Assembly (NCBI RefSeq): GCF_022385335.1
Contig: NZ_CP092431.1
Coordinates: forward strand, 2,666,001 to 2,730,000
Direction: 5' to 3'
Source of the DNA: Streptomyces deccanensis
GTDB lineage: Bacteria; Actinomycetota; Actinomycetes; Streptomycetales; Streptomycetaceae
DNA length: 64,000 nt
This document shows, piece after piece, positions 1-9,549 of the stretch (positions are counted from its first letter, which is position 1; each line of letters starts with the position of its first letter). The notes below the pieces were generated by a model. It saw only the letters and a program-made list of their open reading frames with translations, ran no database searches and was not told the origin of the DNA. The position numbers were made by a program, and so were the translations under genes.

Positions 1-1
1 C

Positions 2-760
2 GGCGCGGGGCGCGATCCGGAGGTGCGGTGTGTCGTGCTGGGTGCGGAGGGGCGCGGGTTCAACGCCGGGGTGGACATCAAGGAGATCCAGGCGGTGGGG
101 CAGAGCGCGTTGATCGGCGCCAACCACGGGTGCGCGGAGGCCTTCGCGGCGGTGTACGAGTGCGAGGTGCCGGTGGTCGCCGCCGTGCAGGGGTTCTGTC
201 TGGGCGGTGGGATCGGGCTGGTGGGGAACGCGGACGCGATCGTGGCGAGCCAGGACGCGACCTTCGGGCTGCCGGAGCTGGACCGGGGCGCGCTGGGTGC
301 GGCGACGCATCTGGCCCGGCTGGTGCCCCGGCATCTGATGCGCGCGCTGTACTACACCTCGCGTACGGCGACTGCCGCGGAGCTTCGCGCGCACGGCTCG
401 GTGTGGCGGGTCGTACCGCGTGCCGAACTTCCCTCGGCCGCGCTGGAGTTGGCCCGGGAGATCGCCGCGAAGGACGGCCGCCTGCTGCGCCTGGCCAAGG
501 CCGCCATCAACGGCATCGACCCCGTCGACGTCCGCCGCAGCTACCGCTTCGAACAGGGCTTCACCTTCGAGGCGAACCTCAGCGGACTGGCGGACGAGAT
601 CCGCGACCGGTTCGGGACGGCGGGAGGGACTGGGACTGCGGGTAAGGCCGGGACGGCCGGCGCGGCCAAGGCACGCCCGCCGACCGAGCGGCGGGGCGCG
701 GCAGAGGGAAGGGGCTCGGTGGAGGGAAGCGGCGCGGTGGAGGGGGACCCGGGTGAGTGA
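2..760 (+). CDS. echA20: Enoyl-CoA hydratase family, EchA20-like (5' end outside window)
   Basis: This is a crotonase-fold protein whose first residues lie before the window; the frame is open from base 2. The oxyanion-hole segment GRGFNAGVDIKE and the second loop GFCLGGGIGLVGNAD are clear. The following genes are ipdA, ipdB and ipdC, the order seen in Mycobacterium tuberculosis (echA20-ipdA-ipdB-ipdC). There EchA20 is known to hydrolyse ring D of the HIP-derived CoA thioester, so steroid ring C/D degradation is the inferred role. An odd point is the C-terminal tail of about 45 residues, rich in Gly, Ala, Thr and Glu, that follows the normal end of the fold. Its stop overlaps the start of ipdA. 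It could still be another crotonase of fatty acid metabolism, but the context argues for EchA20. Confidence 0.75.
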   Translation, partial: GAGRDPEVRCVVLGAEGRGFNAGVDIKEIQAVGQSALIGANHGCAEAFAAVYECEVPVVAAVQGFCLGGGIGLVGNADAIVASQDATFGLPELDRGALGAATHLARLVPRHLMRALYYTSRTATAAELRAHGSVWRVVPRAELPSAALELAREIAAKDGRLLRLAKAAINGIDPVDVRRSYRFEQGFTFEANLSGLADEIRDRFGTAGGTGTAGKAGTAGAAKARPPTERRGAAEGRGSVEGSGAVEGDPGE

Positions 761-1601
761 CAAGACCATGACCGCCGATGAGGCCGCCTCGCGGCTGGTG
801 GGTGGGATGACGGTCGGGATCGGCGGCTGGGGGTCGCGCCGGAAGCCGATGGCCCTGGTGAGGGCGGTGCTCCGGGCCGGGATCGGCGATCTCACCGTCG
901 TCTCGTGCGGCGGTCCGGACGTCGGCATGCTCGCCGCCGCCGGACGGATCAGGAAACTGGTCGCCCCCTTCGCCACCCTGGACTCCATCCCCCTCGAACC
1001 CCATTTCCGCGCGGCGCGCGAGCGGGGCGCGTTCGAGCTGATGGAGGTGGACGAGGCGATGTTCCTGTGGGGCCTGCGGGCCGCCGCGTACCGGCTGCCC
1101 TTCCTGCCCGTGCGGGCGGGCATCGGTTCGGACGTGATGCGGGTCAACCCCGGCCTGCGGACGGTCACCTCGCCGTACGACGACGGCGAGACCTTCGTCG
1201 CCATGCCCGCCCTGCGCCTCGACGCCGCGTTCGTGCACGTCAACCGGGCCGACCGCCGGGGCAACGGCCAGTATCTGGGCCCGGACCCGTACTTCGACGA
1301 CCTGTTCTGCGAGGCGGCCGACACGGCGTACGTCTCCTGCGAACGGATCGTGGACACGGCCGAGTTGACGAAGGAGGCGGCTCCGCAGACGCTGCTGGTC
1401 GGCCGCCATGTGGTCACGGGTGTGATCGAGGCGCCGAACGGCGCGCACTTCACCTCCTGCGCCCCCGACCACGGCCGGGACGAGGCCTTCCAGAGGATGT
1501 ACGCGACCACGCCCTGGGAGGACTTCGCCGAGCGGTTCCTCTCCGGCGACGAGCCCGCCTACCAGTCGGCCGTACGGACCTGGCAGAAGGAGGGCTCGTG
1601 A
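753..1601 (+). CDS. ipdA: CoA-transferase family alpha subunit, IpdA-like ring-opening hydrolase
   Basis: The 282-aa protein has the glycine-rich class I CoA-transferase alpha start (GGMTVGIGGWGSRRKP, about residues 16-31). With the next gene it matches the IpdA/IpdB pair. In M. tuberculosis and Rhodococcus these form a heteromeric hydrolase that opens the last steroid ring (ring C) of a cyclohexenone carboxyl-CoA intermediate. I chose the GTG at 753, which overlaps the end of echA20; an ATG at 768 is the alternative. The stop overlaps the ipdB start in GTGA, so the two subunits are probably made in equal amounts. The family is seen directly; the steroid role comes from the gene order. Confidence 0.78.
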   Translation: MSDKTMTADEAASRLVGGMTVGIGGWGSRRKPMALVRAVLRAGIGDLTVVSCGGPDVGMLAAAGRIRKLVAPFATLDSIPLEPHFRAARERGAFELMEVDEAMFLWGLRAAAYRLPFLPVRAGIGSDVMRVNPGLRTVTSPYDDGETFVAMPALRLDAAFVHVNRADRRGNGQYLGPDPYFDDLFCEAADTAYVSCERIVDTAELTKEAAPQTLLVGRHVVTGVIEAPNGAHFTSCAPDHGRDEAFQRMYATTPWEDFAERFLSGDEPAYQSAVRTWQKEGS

Positions 1602-2380
1602 ACGAGGGGCCGATGAGCGGAGCGACGCACGGAACGACGAGCGGAACGGCGAGTGGAGCGACGCGCGCCGAGTACTGCGTGATCGCCTGCGCCGAGGCCT
1701 GGCGCGGGGCCGGGGAGATCCTCGCCAGTCCGATGGGGCTGATCCCGTCGCTGGGCGCACGCCTCGCCAGGCGGACCTTCTCGCCGGACCTGCTGCTGAC
1801 CGACGGCGAGGCGCTGCTCGTCGACCTCGACGGCACCGTGGAGGGCTGGCTGCCCTACCGTCGGCATCTGGACCTGGTCACCGGCGGCCGGCGGCACGTG
1901 ATGATGGGCGCGAGCCAGATCGACCGGTACGGCAATCAGAACATCTCCTGCGTCGGCGACTGGGCGAGGCCGAGGCGGCAGTTGCTGGGGGTGCGGGGAG
2001 CGCCGGTCAACACCTTGAACAACCCGACCAGTTACTGGGTTCCGAAGCACTCCCGGCGGGTGTTCGTCGAGGCGGTCGACATGGTGTGCGGGGTGGGTCA
2101 CGACCGCGTGGCCGCGCATCCGGCCGCCGCCCGCTTCCACCACCTGCCGCGTGTGGTGTCCGACCTCGGGGTGTTCGACTTCGCGACACCGGACCGCGCG
2201 ATGCGGCTGGCCTCGCTGCACCCCGGGGTCACCGTCGAGGAGGTCGCGGAGGCGACGGGCTTCGCGCTCGCCGTCCCGGACGAGGTGCCGTACACGCGGG
2301 ACCCGACGGCGGAGGAGCTGCGGTTGATCCGTGAGGTGATCGACCCGGCGGGCAGCCGCGACCGTGAGGTCCGGGGCTGA
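1598..2380 (+). CDS. ipdB: CoA-transferase family beta subunit, IpdB-like ring-opening hydrolase
   Basis: The 260-aa class I CoA-transferase beta-type protein is the partner of the upstream IpdA. It carries a conserved beta-subunit core (HVMMGASQIDRYGNQN, roughly residues 100-115, and a downstream VFDF segment). The GTG at 1598 overlaps the ipdA stop; the ATG at 1613 is an alternative that would remove a short Thr/Gly-rich leader. The stop overlaps the ATG of ipdC by one base (TGATG). Succinyl-CoA:3-ketoacid CoA-transferases are the other possibility, but the EchA20 and IpdC neighbours favour the IpdAB hydrolase. Confidence 0.78.
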   Translation: MNEGPMSGATHGTTSGTASGATRAEYCVIACAEAWRGAGEILASPMGLIPSLGARLARRTFSPDLLLTDGEALLVDLDGTVEGWLPYRRHLDLVTGGRRHVMMGASQIDRYGNQNISCVGDWARPRRQLLGVRGAPVNTLNNPTSYWVPKHSRRVFVEAVDMVCGVGHDRVAAHPAAARFHHLPRVVSDLGVFDFATPDRAMRLASLHPGVTVEEVAEATGFALAVPDEVPYTRDPTAEELRLIREVIDPAGSRDREVRG

Positions 2381-3412
2381 TGGAGACGGCGCTGACCCGG
2401 CTCGTCGGCGTCCGCCACCCGGTCGTGCAGACCGGTATGGGCTGGGTGGCCGGTCCCCGGCTGGTCTCCGCCGCGGCGAACGCGGGGGCGCTCGGCATCC
2501 TGGCCTCCGCGACGATGACACCGGCGCGGCTCCGGGACGCCGTACGGGAGGTGCGGTCGCGCACGGACGCGCCGTTCGGGGTGAATCTGCGGGCCGACGC
2601 GGGCGACGCGCGGGAGAGGGTGCGGATCCTCGTGGAGGAGGGCGTCCGGGTGGCGTCGTTCGCGCTCGCGCCGTCCAGGGAGCTGATCGCCGAGCTCAAG
2701 GACGCGGGGGTGGTGGTGATCCCGTCCGTGGGCGCCCGGCGGCACGCCGAGAAGGTGGCGGCGTGGGGGGCGGACGCGGTGGTCGTGCAGGGCGGCGAGG
2801 GCGGCGGACACACCGGGGAGGTGGCCACGACCGTGCTGCTGCCGCAGGTCGTGGACGCCGTCGACATTCCCGTGGTGGCCGCCGGCGGTTTCCACGACGG
2901 GCGGGGGCTGGTGGCCGCGCTGGCGTTCGGGGCCGCCGGGGTGGCGATGGGCACGCGGTTCCTGCTCACCTCGGACTCGACGGTGCCCGACGCGGTGAAG
3001 GCCCGTTATCTGGCGGCGACCGTCAAGGACGTCACGGTGACGCGGGCCGTGGACGGGCTGCCGCACCGCATGCTCCGCACGGAGTTCGTGAGCGCGCTGG
3101 AGGCGTCCGGACGGGCGCGCGCCCTGCTGCGCGCCGTACGCCACGCGGCGGGCTTCCGGCGGCTGTCCGGGCTCACCTGGCGCGCCATGGTCCGCGACGG
3201 CCTCGCGCTGCGGCACGGCAAGGACCTCGCCTGGAGTCAGGTCCTGCTCGCCGCGAACACGCCCATGCTGCTCAGGTCCGCGCTGGTGGACGGCCGTACG
3301 GACCTGGGGGTGATGGCGGCCGGGCAGGTCACCGGGGTGATCGACGACCTGCCGTCGTGCGCGGAGCTGGTGGACCGGATCATGGCGGAGGCGGACGAGG
3401 TGCTGCGGCGGC

Positions 3413-3429
<17 letters not shown>
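2380..3429 (+). CDS. ipdC: Nitronate monooxygenase/2-nitropropane dioxygenase family flavoprotein, IpdC-like
   Basis: The 349-aa TIM-barrel flavoprotein belongs to the NMO/NPD family. The start (VGVRHPVVQTGMGWV), the QGGEGGGHTGEV loop with the family's conserved His (about residues 144-155), and the FMN phosphate-binding stretch VAAGGFHDGRGL then GVAMGTRFL are all visible. Its mycobacterial counterpart IpdC is required for HIP (ring C/D propionate) catabolism. It is the last gene of the + strand set and converges with fadA6, the two coding regions overlapping by about 17 bases end to end. True nitronate monooxygenase activity cannot be excluded from sequence alone. Confidence 0.75.
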
Positions 3430-4570
<1,141 letters not shown>

Positions 4571-4611
4571 GGCAACTCCCTTGTTGTCAAAGGTTGTTCA
4601 CCGCATGTGCG

Positions 4612-5271
4612 TCAGGGCTGGGGCTCCGCGCGTACGGCGATCCCCTCCAGGACCATCGACAGGTACTGGCGGGCGATCTCCTCCGGGCCGAGTCGTCCGC
4701 CGGGCCGGTACCAGGAGGCGGCGACCCACACCGTGTCGCGCACGAACCGGTAGGTGAGCCTGGTGTCGAGGTCGGCCCGGAACTCCTCGGCGGCCACGCC
4801 GCGTTCCAGCGTGGTCAGCCATGCCTTCTCGAACTTGCGCTGTGACGCGTCGAGGAACTGGAACCGGTCCTGCGCGACCAGTTTCTTGGCCTCGTTCTGG
4901 TAGATCGCGACGGCGGCGCGGTGCCGGTCGATGGCGCGGAACGACTCGACGACCAGGGCCTCGAAGGTCTCCCGGGGGCGCAGTTCGGCGTCCAGGACGG
5001 CGTCGTAGCCCTCCCAGAGTTCGTCGAGGAAGGTCCGCAGGATCTCCTCCAGCATCGCGTCCTTGGACTCGAAGTAGTAGTAGAGGCTGCCCGCGAGCAT
5101 GCCGACGTCGTCCGCGATCCTGCGGACGGTGGTGGCGTTGTAGCCCAGGTCGGCGAAGACCGTCGCGGCCCGGTCGAGGAGTTCCCGACGGCGGGCGGGC
5201 GCGGCGGGGGGCTTGTCGCCGGCGGTCGTCGTGGGCTTCTTCTTGGTCGGCACGCTGTTCCTCGTCCTCAC
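4612..5271 (-). CDS. kstR2: TetR-family repressor, KstR2-like
   Basis: The 219-aa regulator has an N-terminal TetR helix-turn-helix at about residues 30-75 (ATVFADLGYNATTVRRIADD followed by LYYYFESKDAMLEEIL). The C-terminal part contains VWVAASWYRPGG and QYLSMVLEGI, features I associate with KstR2. In mycobacteria KstR2 represses the HIP-degradation genes and is released by HIP-CoA. The GTG start overlaps the ipdF stop (GTGA), so it is made from the ipdF transcript and would control its own synthesis through the palindrome at 6070-6089. About 20 Lys/Thr/Pro-rich residues precede the HTH. A different TetR ligand is possible, but the neighbours fit KstR2 closely. Confidence 0.75.
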   Translation of the reverse strand: MRTRNSVPTKKKPTTTAGDKPPAAPARRRELLDRAATVFADLGYNATTVRRIADDVGMLAGSLYYYFESKDAMLEEILRTFLDELWEGYDAVLDAELRPRETFEALVVESFRAIDRHRAAVAIYQNEAKKLVAQDRFQFLDASQRKFEKAWLTTLERGVAAEEFRADLDTRLTYRFVRDTVWVAASWYRPGGRLGPEEIARQYLSMVLEGIAVRAEPQP

Positions 5272-6056
5272 GGGTGCTGGTTGCTGACGGAGACGATCTC
5301 ACCCGTCAGGTACGAGGAGTAGCCGGACGCGAGGAAGACGATCACGTTGGCCACCTCCCAGGGTTCGGCGTACCGCCCGAGGGCCTCGCGTGCGGTCAGT
5401 TCCTCCAGCAGTTCCGGGGTGGTGACCTTCGCGAGGTGCGGGTGCATGGCGAGGCTCGGCGACACGGCGTTGACCCGGACCCCGTACGCGGCCGCCTCGA
5501 TCGCGGCGCACCTGGTCAGGGCCATGACGCCGGCCTTCGCCGCGGCGTAGTGCGCCTGGCCGGCCTGGGCGCGCCAGCCGACGACGGAGGCGTTGTTGAC
5601 GATCACGCCGGTCCCGGTTTCCCGCATGAGTCGCAGGGCGGCCCGGGTGCAGCGGAAGGTGCCGTTGAGTGTCACGTCCAGCACCCTGGACCACTGTTCG
5701 TCGGTCATGTCGACGAGGTCCGAGGTGCCGCCCAGGCCGGCGTTGTTGACGACGATGTCGAGCCGTCCGTGCAGCCGGGCCGCCGCTTCGAACAGGGCCC
5801 TCACCTGGTCGTCGTTCGTGACGTCGCAGGGCACCGCGCGGACGGAGTCCGCCCCGAACTCAGCGACCAGCTCGGTCTTGTACTCCTTGAGCCTGCGCGT
5901 GTGGGCGTCGCTGATCAGTACGCGCGCGCCCTCCTCCAGGAAGCGTCGCGCGGTGGCTCCGCCGATGCCCGCGCCGGCCGCCGCGGTGATCACGGCGGTC
6001 CGTCCGGCGAGCAGACCGTGGCCGGGGACGTACGTCGGAGGGTCGACGTTCTTCAT
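5268..6056 (-). CDS. ipdF: Short-chain dehydrogenase, IpdF-like
   Basis: The 262-aa classical SDR has its cofactor motif AAAGAGIGGATARRF near residues 25-39, the NNAG segment, and the catalytic Ser then YAAAK (Tyr-x-x-x-Lys) at about residues 170-175. The mycobacterial neighbour of kstR2 is IpdF, an SDR acting on the 5-hydroxy/5-oxo group of HIP-type intermediates. The ATG lies only 14 bases from the putative KstR2 palindrome and has no good Shine-Dalgarno sequence, so the transcript may have a very short leader or none. It is the first gene of the minus-strand unit ipdF-kstR2-fadA6. Confidence 0.72.
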   Translation of the reverse strand: MKNVDPPTYVPGHGLLAGRTAVITAAAGAGIGGATARRFLEEGARVLISDAHTRRLKEYKTELVAEFGADSVRAVPCDVTNDDQVRALFEAAARLHGRLDIVVNNAGLGGTSDLVDMTDEQWSRVLDVTLNGTFRCTRAALRLMRETGTGVIVNNASVVGWRAQAGQAHYAAAKAGVMALTRCAAIEAAAYGVRVNAVSPSLAMHPHLAKVTTPELLEELTAREALGRYAEPWEVANVIVFLASGYSSYLTGEIVSVSNQHP

Positions 6057-6069
6057 GCGGGCACGCTAA

Positions 6070-6089
6070 CCTACCAAACACTTGTTAGG
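6070..6089. promoter_or_regulatory. Putative KstR2 operator between ipdF and fadE30
   Basis: A 20-bp imperfect palindrome lies in the 49-bp gap between the divergent ATGs of ipdF and fadE30. Its core (6073-6086, ACCAAACACTTGTT) matches the mycobacterial KstR2 consensus AnCAAGnnCTTGnT at all but one fixed position, and the outer CCTA/TAGG bases are also symmetric. Binding here would cover both promoters. The sequence match is seen; binding is inferred. Confidence 0.65.
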
Positions 6090-6105
6090 GAAGGAGCAGC
6101 GCTCC

Positions 6106-7245
6106 ATGGACCTCGCCCGTTCCCCCGCCGACGAGGCCTTCCGCGCCGAGGCCCGCGCCTGGCTGCGCGCCCATGTCCCGTCGGAGCCGCTGCCCTCCCT
6201 GGAGACCGAGGAGGGCTTCGCCGCACACCGCGCCTGGGAGGCCGAACTGGCCGCCGACCGCTGGTCGGTGGTGCACTGGCCGACCGCGTACGGCGGCCGC
6301 GACGCGGGCCTGCCGCGCTGGCTGGTCTTCGAGGAGGAGTACTACGCGGCGGGCGCCCCGGGCCGCGTCGGGCAGAACGGCGTCAACCTCCTCGCCCCGA
6401 CCCTCTTCGACCACGGCACGGAGGAGCAACGGGCGCGCGTGCTGCCGCCCATGGCCTGCGGCGAGGTGGTGTGGGCCCAGGCGTGGTCGGAGCCCGAGGC
6501 CGGGTCCGACCTGGCCTCGCTCACCTCCCGGGCCGTGCGCACGGCCGGGGGCTGGCTGCTGACGGGGCAGAAGACCTGGTCGTCCCGGGCGGCGTTCGCG
6601 GACCGGGCGTTCGGCCTGTTCCGCAGCGAGCCCGGGACCGCCCGGCCCCACCAGGGGCTCACGTACCTCATGTTCGACCTGCGCGCCCCCGGTGTGACGG
6701 TCCGCCCGATCGGCCGCCTCGACGGCAGGCCCGCGTTCGCCGAACTCTTCCTCGACGACGTGTTCGTGCCGGACGAGGACGTCATCGGCGCGCCCGGCCA
6801 GGGCTGGCGCGTCGCGATGTCGACCGCCGGCAACGAACGCGGTCTGACGCTCCGCTCCCCGGGCCGCTTCCTGGCCGCCGCGGACCGGCTGCTCGGCCTC
6901 TGGCAGGAGCGGGGGAGCCCGGCGTCCGCGCGCGACGCGGTGGCCGACGCGTTGATCGGCGCCCGCGCCTACGAGCTGTTCACCCACGCGGCCGCCTCCC
7001 GCTTCCTTCAGGGCACGCCGATCGGCCCCGAGGCCAGCCTGAACAAGGTCTTCTGGTCCGAGTACGACATCGCCCTGCACGAGACGGCGCTCGACCTGCT
7101 CGGCGAGGAGGGCGAGGCGGCGGACACCGGCTGGTCCGAGGGGTACGTCTTCTCCCTCGCCGGCCCGATCTACGCCGGCACCAACGAGATCCAGCGCGAC
7201 ATCATCGCCGAACGCCTCCTCGGCCTGCCGAAGGGCCGCCGCTGA
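6106..7245 (+). CDS. fadE30: Acyl-CoA dehydrogenase, FadE30-like
   Basis: The 379-aa acyl-CoA dehydrogenase contains the flavin-side motif AQAWSEPEAGSDLASL (about residues 125-140) and ends with the family motif GTNEIQRDIIAERLLG. I chose the ATG at 6106 because AAGGAG stands 9 bases before it; the TTG at 6082 lies inside the operator. In mycobacteria FadE30 is in the KstR2 regulon and desaturates the side chain of 5-OH-HIP-CoA. Position opposite ipdF-kstR2 supports this role. It could form a pair with the acyl-CoA dehydrogenase that follows 116 bases downstream. Confidence 0.75.
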   Translation: MDLARSPADEAFRAEARAWLRAHVPSEPLPSLETEEGFAAHRAWEAELAADRWSVVHWPTAYGGRDAGLPRWLVFEEEYYAAGAPGRVGQNGVNLLAPTLFDHGTEEQRARVLPPMACGEVVWAQAWSEPEAGSDLASLTSRAVRTAGGWLLTGQKTWSSRAAFADRAFGLFRSEPGTARPHQGLTYLMFDLRAPGVTVRPIGRLDGRPAFAELFLDDVFVPDEDVIGAPGQGWRVAMSTAGNERGLTLRSPGRFLAAADRLLGLWQERGSPASARDAVADALIGARAYELFTHAAASRFLQGTPIGPEASLNKVFWSEYDIALHETALDLLGEEGEAADTGWSEGYVFSLAGPIYAGTNEIQRDIIAERLLGLPKGRR

Positions 7246-7361
7246 CGCGCGACGACGTCCGTCCGAGGGGCCGTCGCGGTCGCGGGGCCTCCACCTCATC
7301 TCGACCCCAAGGGCCACCGCCCGACGCGTGGCCCCCTCCCGAACCGAAGGGGCCGCCTCCG

Positions 7362-8339
7362 ATGCGCTTCCTCCTGGACACCGAGCAGCGGGCGTTCGCC
7401 GAGTCGCTGGACGCCATGCTGACGGCCGCCGGCACACCCGCCGTCGCACGGGCCTGGGGGCGCGGGGAGCACGCGGTGGGGCGTGCGGTGTGGGCGCGTC
7501 TCGCGGAAGCGGGCGTCTTCGCGCTGGCGGCGCCGGAGGCGTACGAGGGGGTCGGTCCGCTCCCCGTCGAACTGGCCGTCGCCTTCGTGGAGCTGGGTCG
7601 GCACGCCGTTCCGGGCCCGCTCGTGGAGACGGTGACGGCGACGGTCCTCCTGGCCGGCCTGGACGACCCGGGCCCGGCCGAGCGCCTGCTCCCGGCGCTG
7701 GTGTCGGGGAAGGCGATGGCCACGGTGGCGCCGGCGCCGGGGTCGTACGCGCTGGACGGGGACGCGGCGGAGACCCGCCTGTCCCTCGACCCGGCGGCAG
7801 GCGGACTGCGCCTCGCCCCCGGCCACGGCCCCGTGCGCCCCTCCCTGGACCCGGCCCGCCGTCTGACCCACCTCTCCCCCGGCGGCGAACTCCTCGCCCC
7901 CCACGCGCCCCTCCCCCACGCCCTCACCTGGGCCCGTCTCGCGGTGGCCGCCCAGGCGCTGGGCGTCGGGCTGTCCCTCCTGGACAGGACGGTGGCGTAC
8001 GTCAGGCAGCGCAAGCAGTTCGGTGTGTCCGTGGGGTCGTTCCAGGCGGTGAAACACCGGCTGGCGGACGCCAAGGTGGCCCTGGAGTTCGCGCGCCCGC
8101 TGGTGTTCGGGGCAGCGGTCACCCTGGACCCGGTGGACGCGGCGGCGGCCAAGGTGACGGCGTGCGAGGCGGCGTACACGACCGCGCGCACGGCGCTGCA
8201 ACTGCACGGCGCGATCGGCTACACGGCGGAGTACGACCTCTCCCTCTGGCTGACCAAGGCCCGCGCCCTGCGAACCGCGTGGGGCGCTCCGGCCGAGTGC
8301 CGGGACATGGTCCTCAGCGGTGGCGGCCGCCGGCGGTGA
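7362..8339 (+). CDS. Acyl-CoA dehydrogenase-like protein, FadE31-33 type
   Basis: This 325-aa protein is shorter than a standard acyl-CoA dehydrogenase (about 380). The C-terminal helical domain is clear (RKQFGVSVGSFQAVKHRLAD and LQLHGAIGYTAEYDL). The middle flavin-binding beta domain is reduced and lacks an obvious S-E-P-x-A-G-S-D motif. Such short subunits often form alpha2beta2 enzymes with a normal subunit, as shown for steroid FadE pairs in mycobacteria, so the upstream fadE30 product is a natural partner. The ATG is preceded by GAAGGGG. It is the last cluster gene before the rhomboid. The assignment among FadE31, FadE32 and FadE33 is left open. Confidence 0.65.
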   Translation: MRFLLDTEQRAFAESLDAMLTAAGTPAVARAWGRGEHAVGRAVWARLAEAGVFALAAPEAYEGVGPLPVELAVAFVELGRHAVPGPLVETVTATVLLAGLDDPGPAERLLPALVSGKAMATVAPAPGSYALDGDAAETRLSLDPAAGGLRLAPGHGPVRPSLDPARRLTHLSPGGELLAPHAPLPHALTWARLAVAAQALGVGLSLLDRTVAYVRQRKQFGVSVGSFQAVKHRLADAKVALEFARPLVFGAAVTLDPVDAAAAKVTACEAAYTTARTALQLHGAIGYTAEYDLSLWLTKARALRTAWGAPAECRDMVLSGGGRRR

Positions 8340-8469
8340 CCTCCCGTCGCTGCGCGACCTACGGCTCGGGATCGGGCCTCCCCTCACCACCCCTCCCCAT
8401 CGTTCGCTATTTTGTTCGCCGCCGTCCTCACCGGCTCGTCATCAGCCCCGCACCCACAAGGAGCCGGCC

Positions 8470-9399
8470 GTGGAACCCGAGTCCCCGTCGTCGTCCGAGC
8501 CCGCCGTCACCACCTGCTACCGCCACCCGAAAGTGGAGTCGTACGTCCGCTGCACCCGCTGCGAGCGGTTCATCTGCCCCGACTGCATGCGCGACGCGGC
8601 CGTGGGCCACCAGTGTCCGGAGTGCGTGCAGGAGGGCGCGCGTACGGTTCGTCAGGCCCGCACGGCCTTCGGCGGCCGGATCTCGGCGGTCCCGCTGGTG
8701 ACGTACGTCCTGATCGGCCTTAACGTCGTGGCCTACGTCGCCGAACTGCTCCGCCCGTCGATCGTCGACGACTTCGCGATGCTGGGCCGGGGCCTCGCCG
8801 GCCCGGACGGACTGCACTACGTCTGGCAGAGCGCCTACCCGGCCGACTTCCACCTCGAAGGCGTGATCGACGGCGAGTGGTACCGCCTGCTCACCGGCGC
8901 CTTCCTCCACATCCCGCCCACCGACGGCACGTTCGGCATCCTGCACATCGTGATGAACATGGTCACGCTGTGGAACGTGGGCCGGGTGGTGGAGGCCCAG
9001 CTCGGCCGGGCCCGCTATCTGAGCCTGTACCTCCTGTCGGCCCTCGGCGGCTCCGTCCTGGTCCTCCTCCTCGCCCCCGACGCCCGCACGGTCGGCGCCT
9101 CCGGCGCGATCTTCGGCGTCTGCACGGCGTACTACGTCCTGGCCCGCCGCCTCGGCGCCGACCCGGCGGGCATCAACCGCTTCATGGCGGGCCTCCTGAT
9201 CTGGCTGGTCATCTCCGCGGTCGTGACGTCCTGGCAGGGCCACCTCGGCGGCCTCCTGACCGGCGGCCTGATCGCCCTGGGCTTCGCGTACGCACCCCGG
9301 GATCGGCGGCGGGTGCTGGTGCAGGCGGGGGTGTGCGCGGGGGTGCTGGCGCTGCTGGCGGTGCTGGCCCTGGCGAAGGCGGCGGCGATGACGGGCTGA
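8470..9399 (+). CDS. Rhomboid family intramembrane serine protease with N-terminal zinc-binding motif
   Basis: The 309-aa protein begins with a Cys/His-rich B-box-like segment (CYRHPKVESYVRC then CERFICPDCM and HQCPEC, about residues 16-58), likely one or two zinc sites on the cytoplasmic side. At least six membrane helices follow. Rhomboid signatures are HIVMNMVTLWNVG, the nucleophile motif GASGAIFG, and the last-helix motif GHLGGLLTGG supplying the catalytic His. The GTG at 8470 has AAGGAG six bases upstream. The substrate is unknown. It is not part of the steroid cluster by function and has its own 130-base upstream gap. Confidence 0.85.
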   Translation: MEPESPSSSEPAVTTCYRHPKVESYVRCTRCERFICPDCMRDAAVGHQCPECVQEGARTVRQARTAFGGRISAVPLVTYVLIGLNVVAYVAELLRPSIVDDFAMLGRGLAGPDGLHYVWQSAYPADFHLEGVIDGEWYRLLTGAFLHIPPTDGTFGILHIVMNMVTLWNVGRVVEAQLGRARYLSLYLLSALGGSVLVLLLAPDARTVGASGAIFGVCTAYYVLARRLGADPAGINRFMAGLLIWLVISAVVTSWQGHLGGLLTGGLIALGFAYAPRDRRRVLVQAGVCAGVLALLAVLALAKAAAMTG

Positions 9400-9419
9400 G
9401 GCCCTCAGCCGGTACATGC

Positions 9420-9469
9420 GACGGCGCCTGCCCGGTAGTCCGGTCGGGGACTGGTGGGCAGGCGCCGTC
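9420..9469. terminator. Hairpin terminator between rhomboid gene and gltD
   Basis: A perfect 14-bp stem (9420-9433 with 9456-9469) and a 22-base loop lie between the convergent rhomboid gene and gltD. No U-run follows, as is common in high-GC actinobacteria. It probably works for the rhomboid transcript and may work in both directions. Confidence 0.6.
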
Positions 9470-9504
9470 TGTGTTCCGTACGCCGTTGTACGGGACGTGT
9501 GTGG

Positions 9505-9534
9505 GGGACGGTGACCCGTGAAGGTCACCGTCCC
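9505..9534. terminator. Hairpin terminator downstream of gltD
   Basis: A perfect 12-bp stem (9505-9516 with 9523-9534) with a 6-base loop lies 16 bases beyond the gltD stop. It is the likely terminator of the gltB-gltD transcript; together with the hairpin at 9420-9469 it insulates the convergent genes. Confidence 0.6.
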
Positions 9535-9549
9535 GTGTCGCTCAGGTCG

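Noticed and set aside
4571..4611. Second KstR2 operator before fadA6
   Set aside because: Only one half-site (AACAAG) is present, overlapping the ribosome site; the spacing of the other half does not fit.
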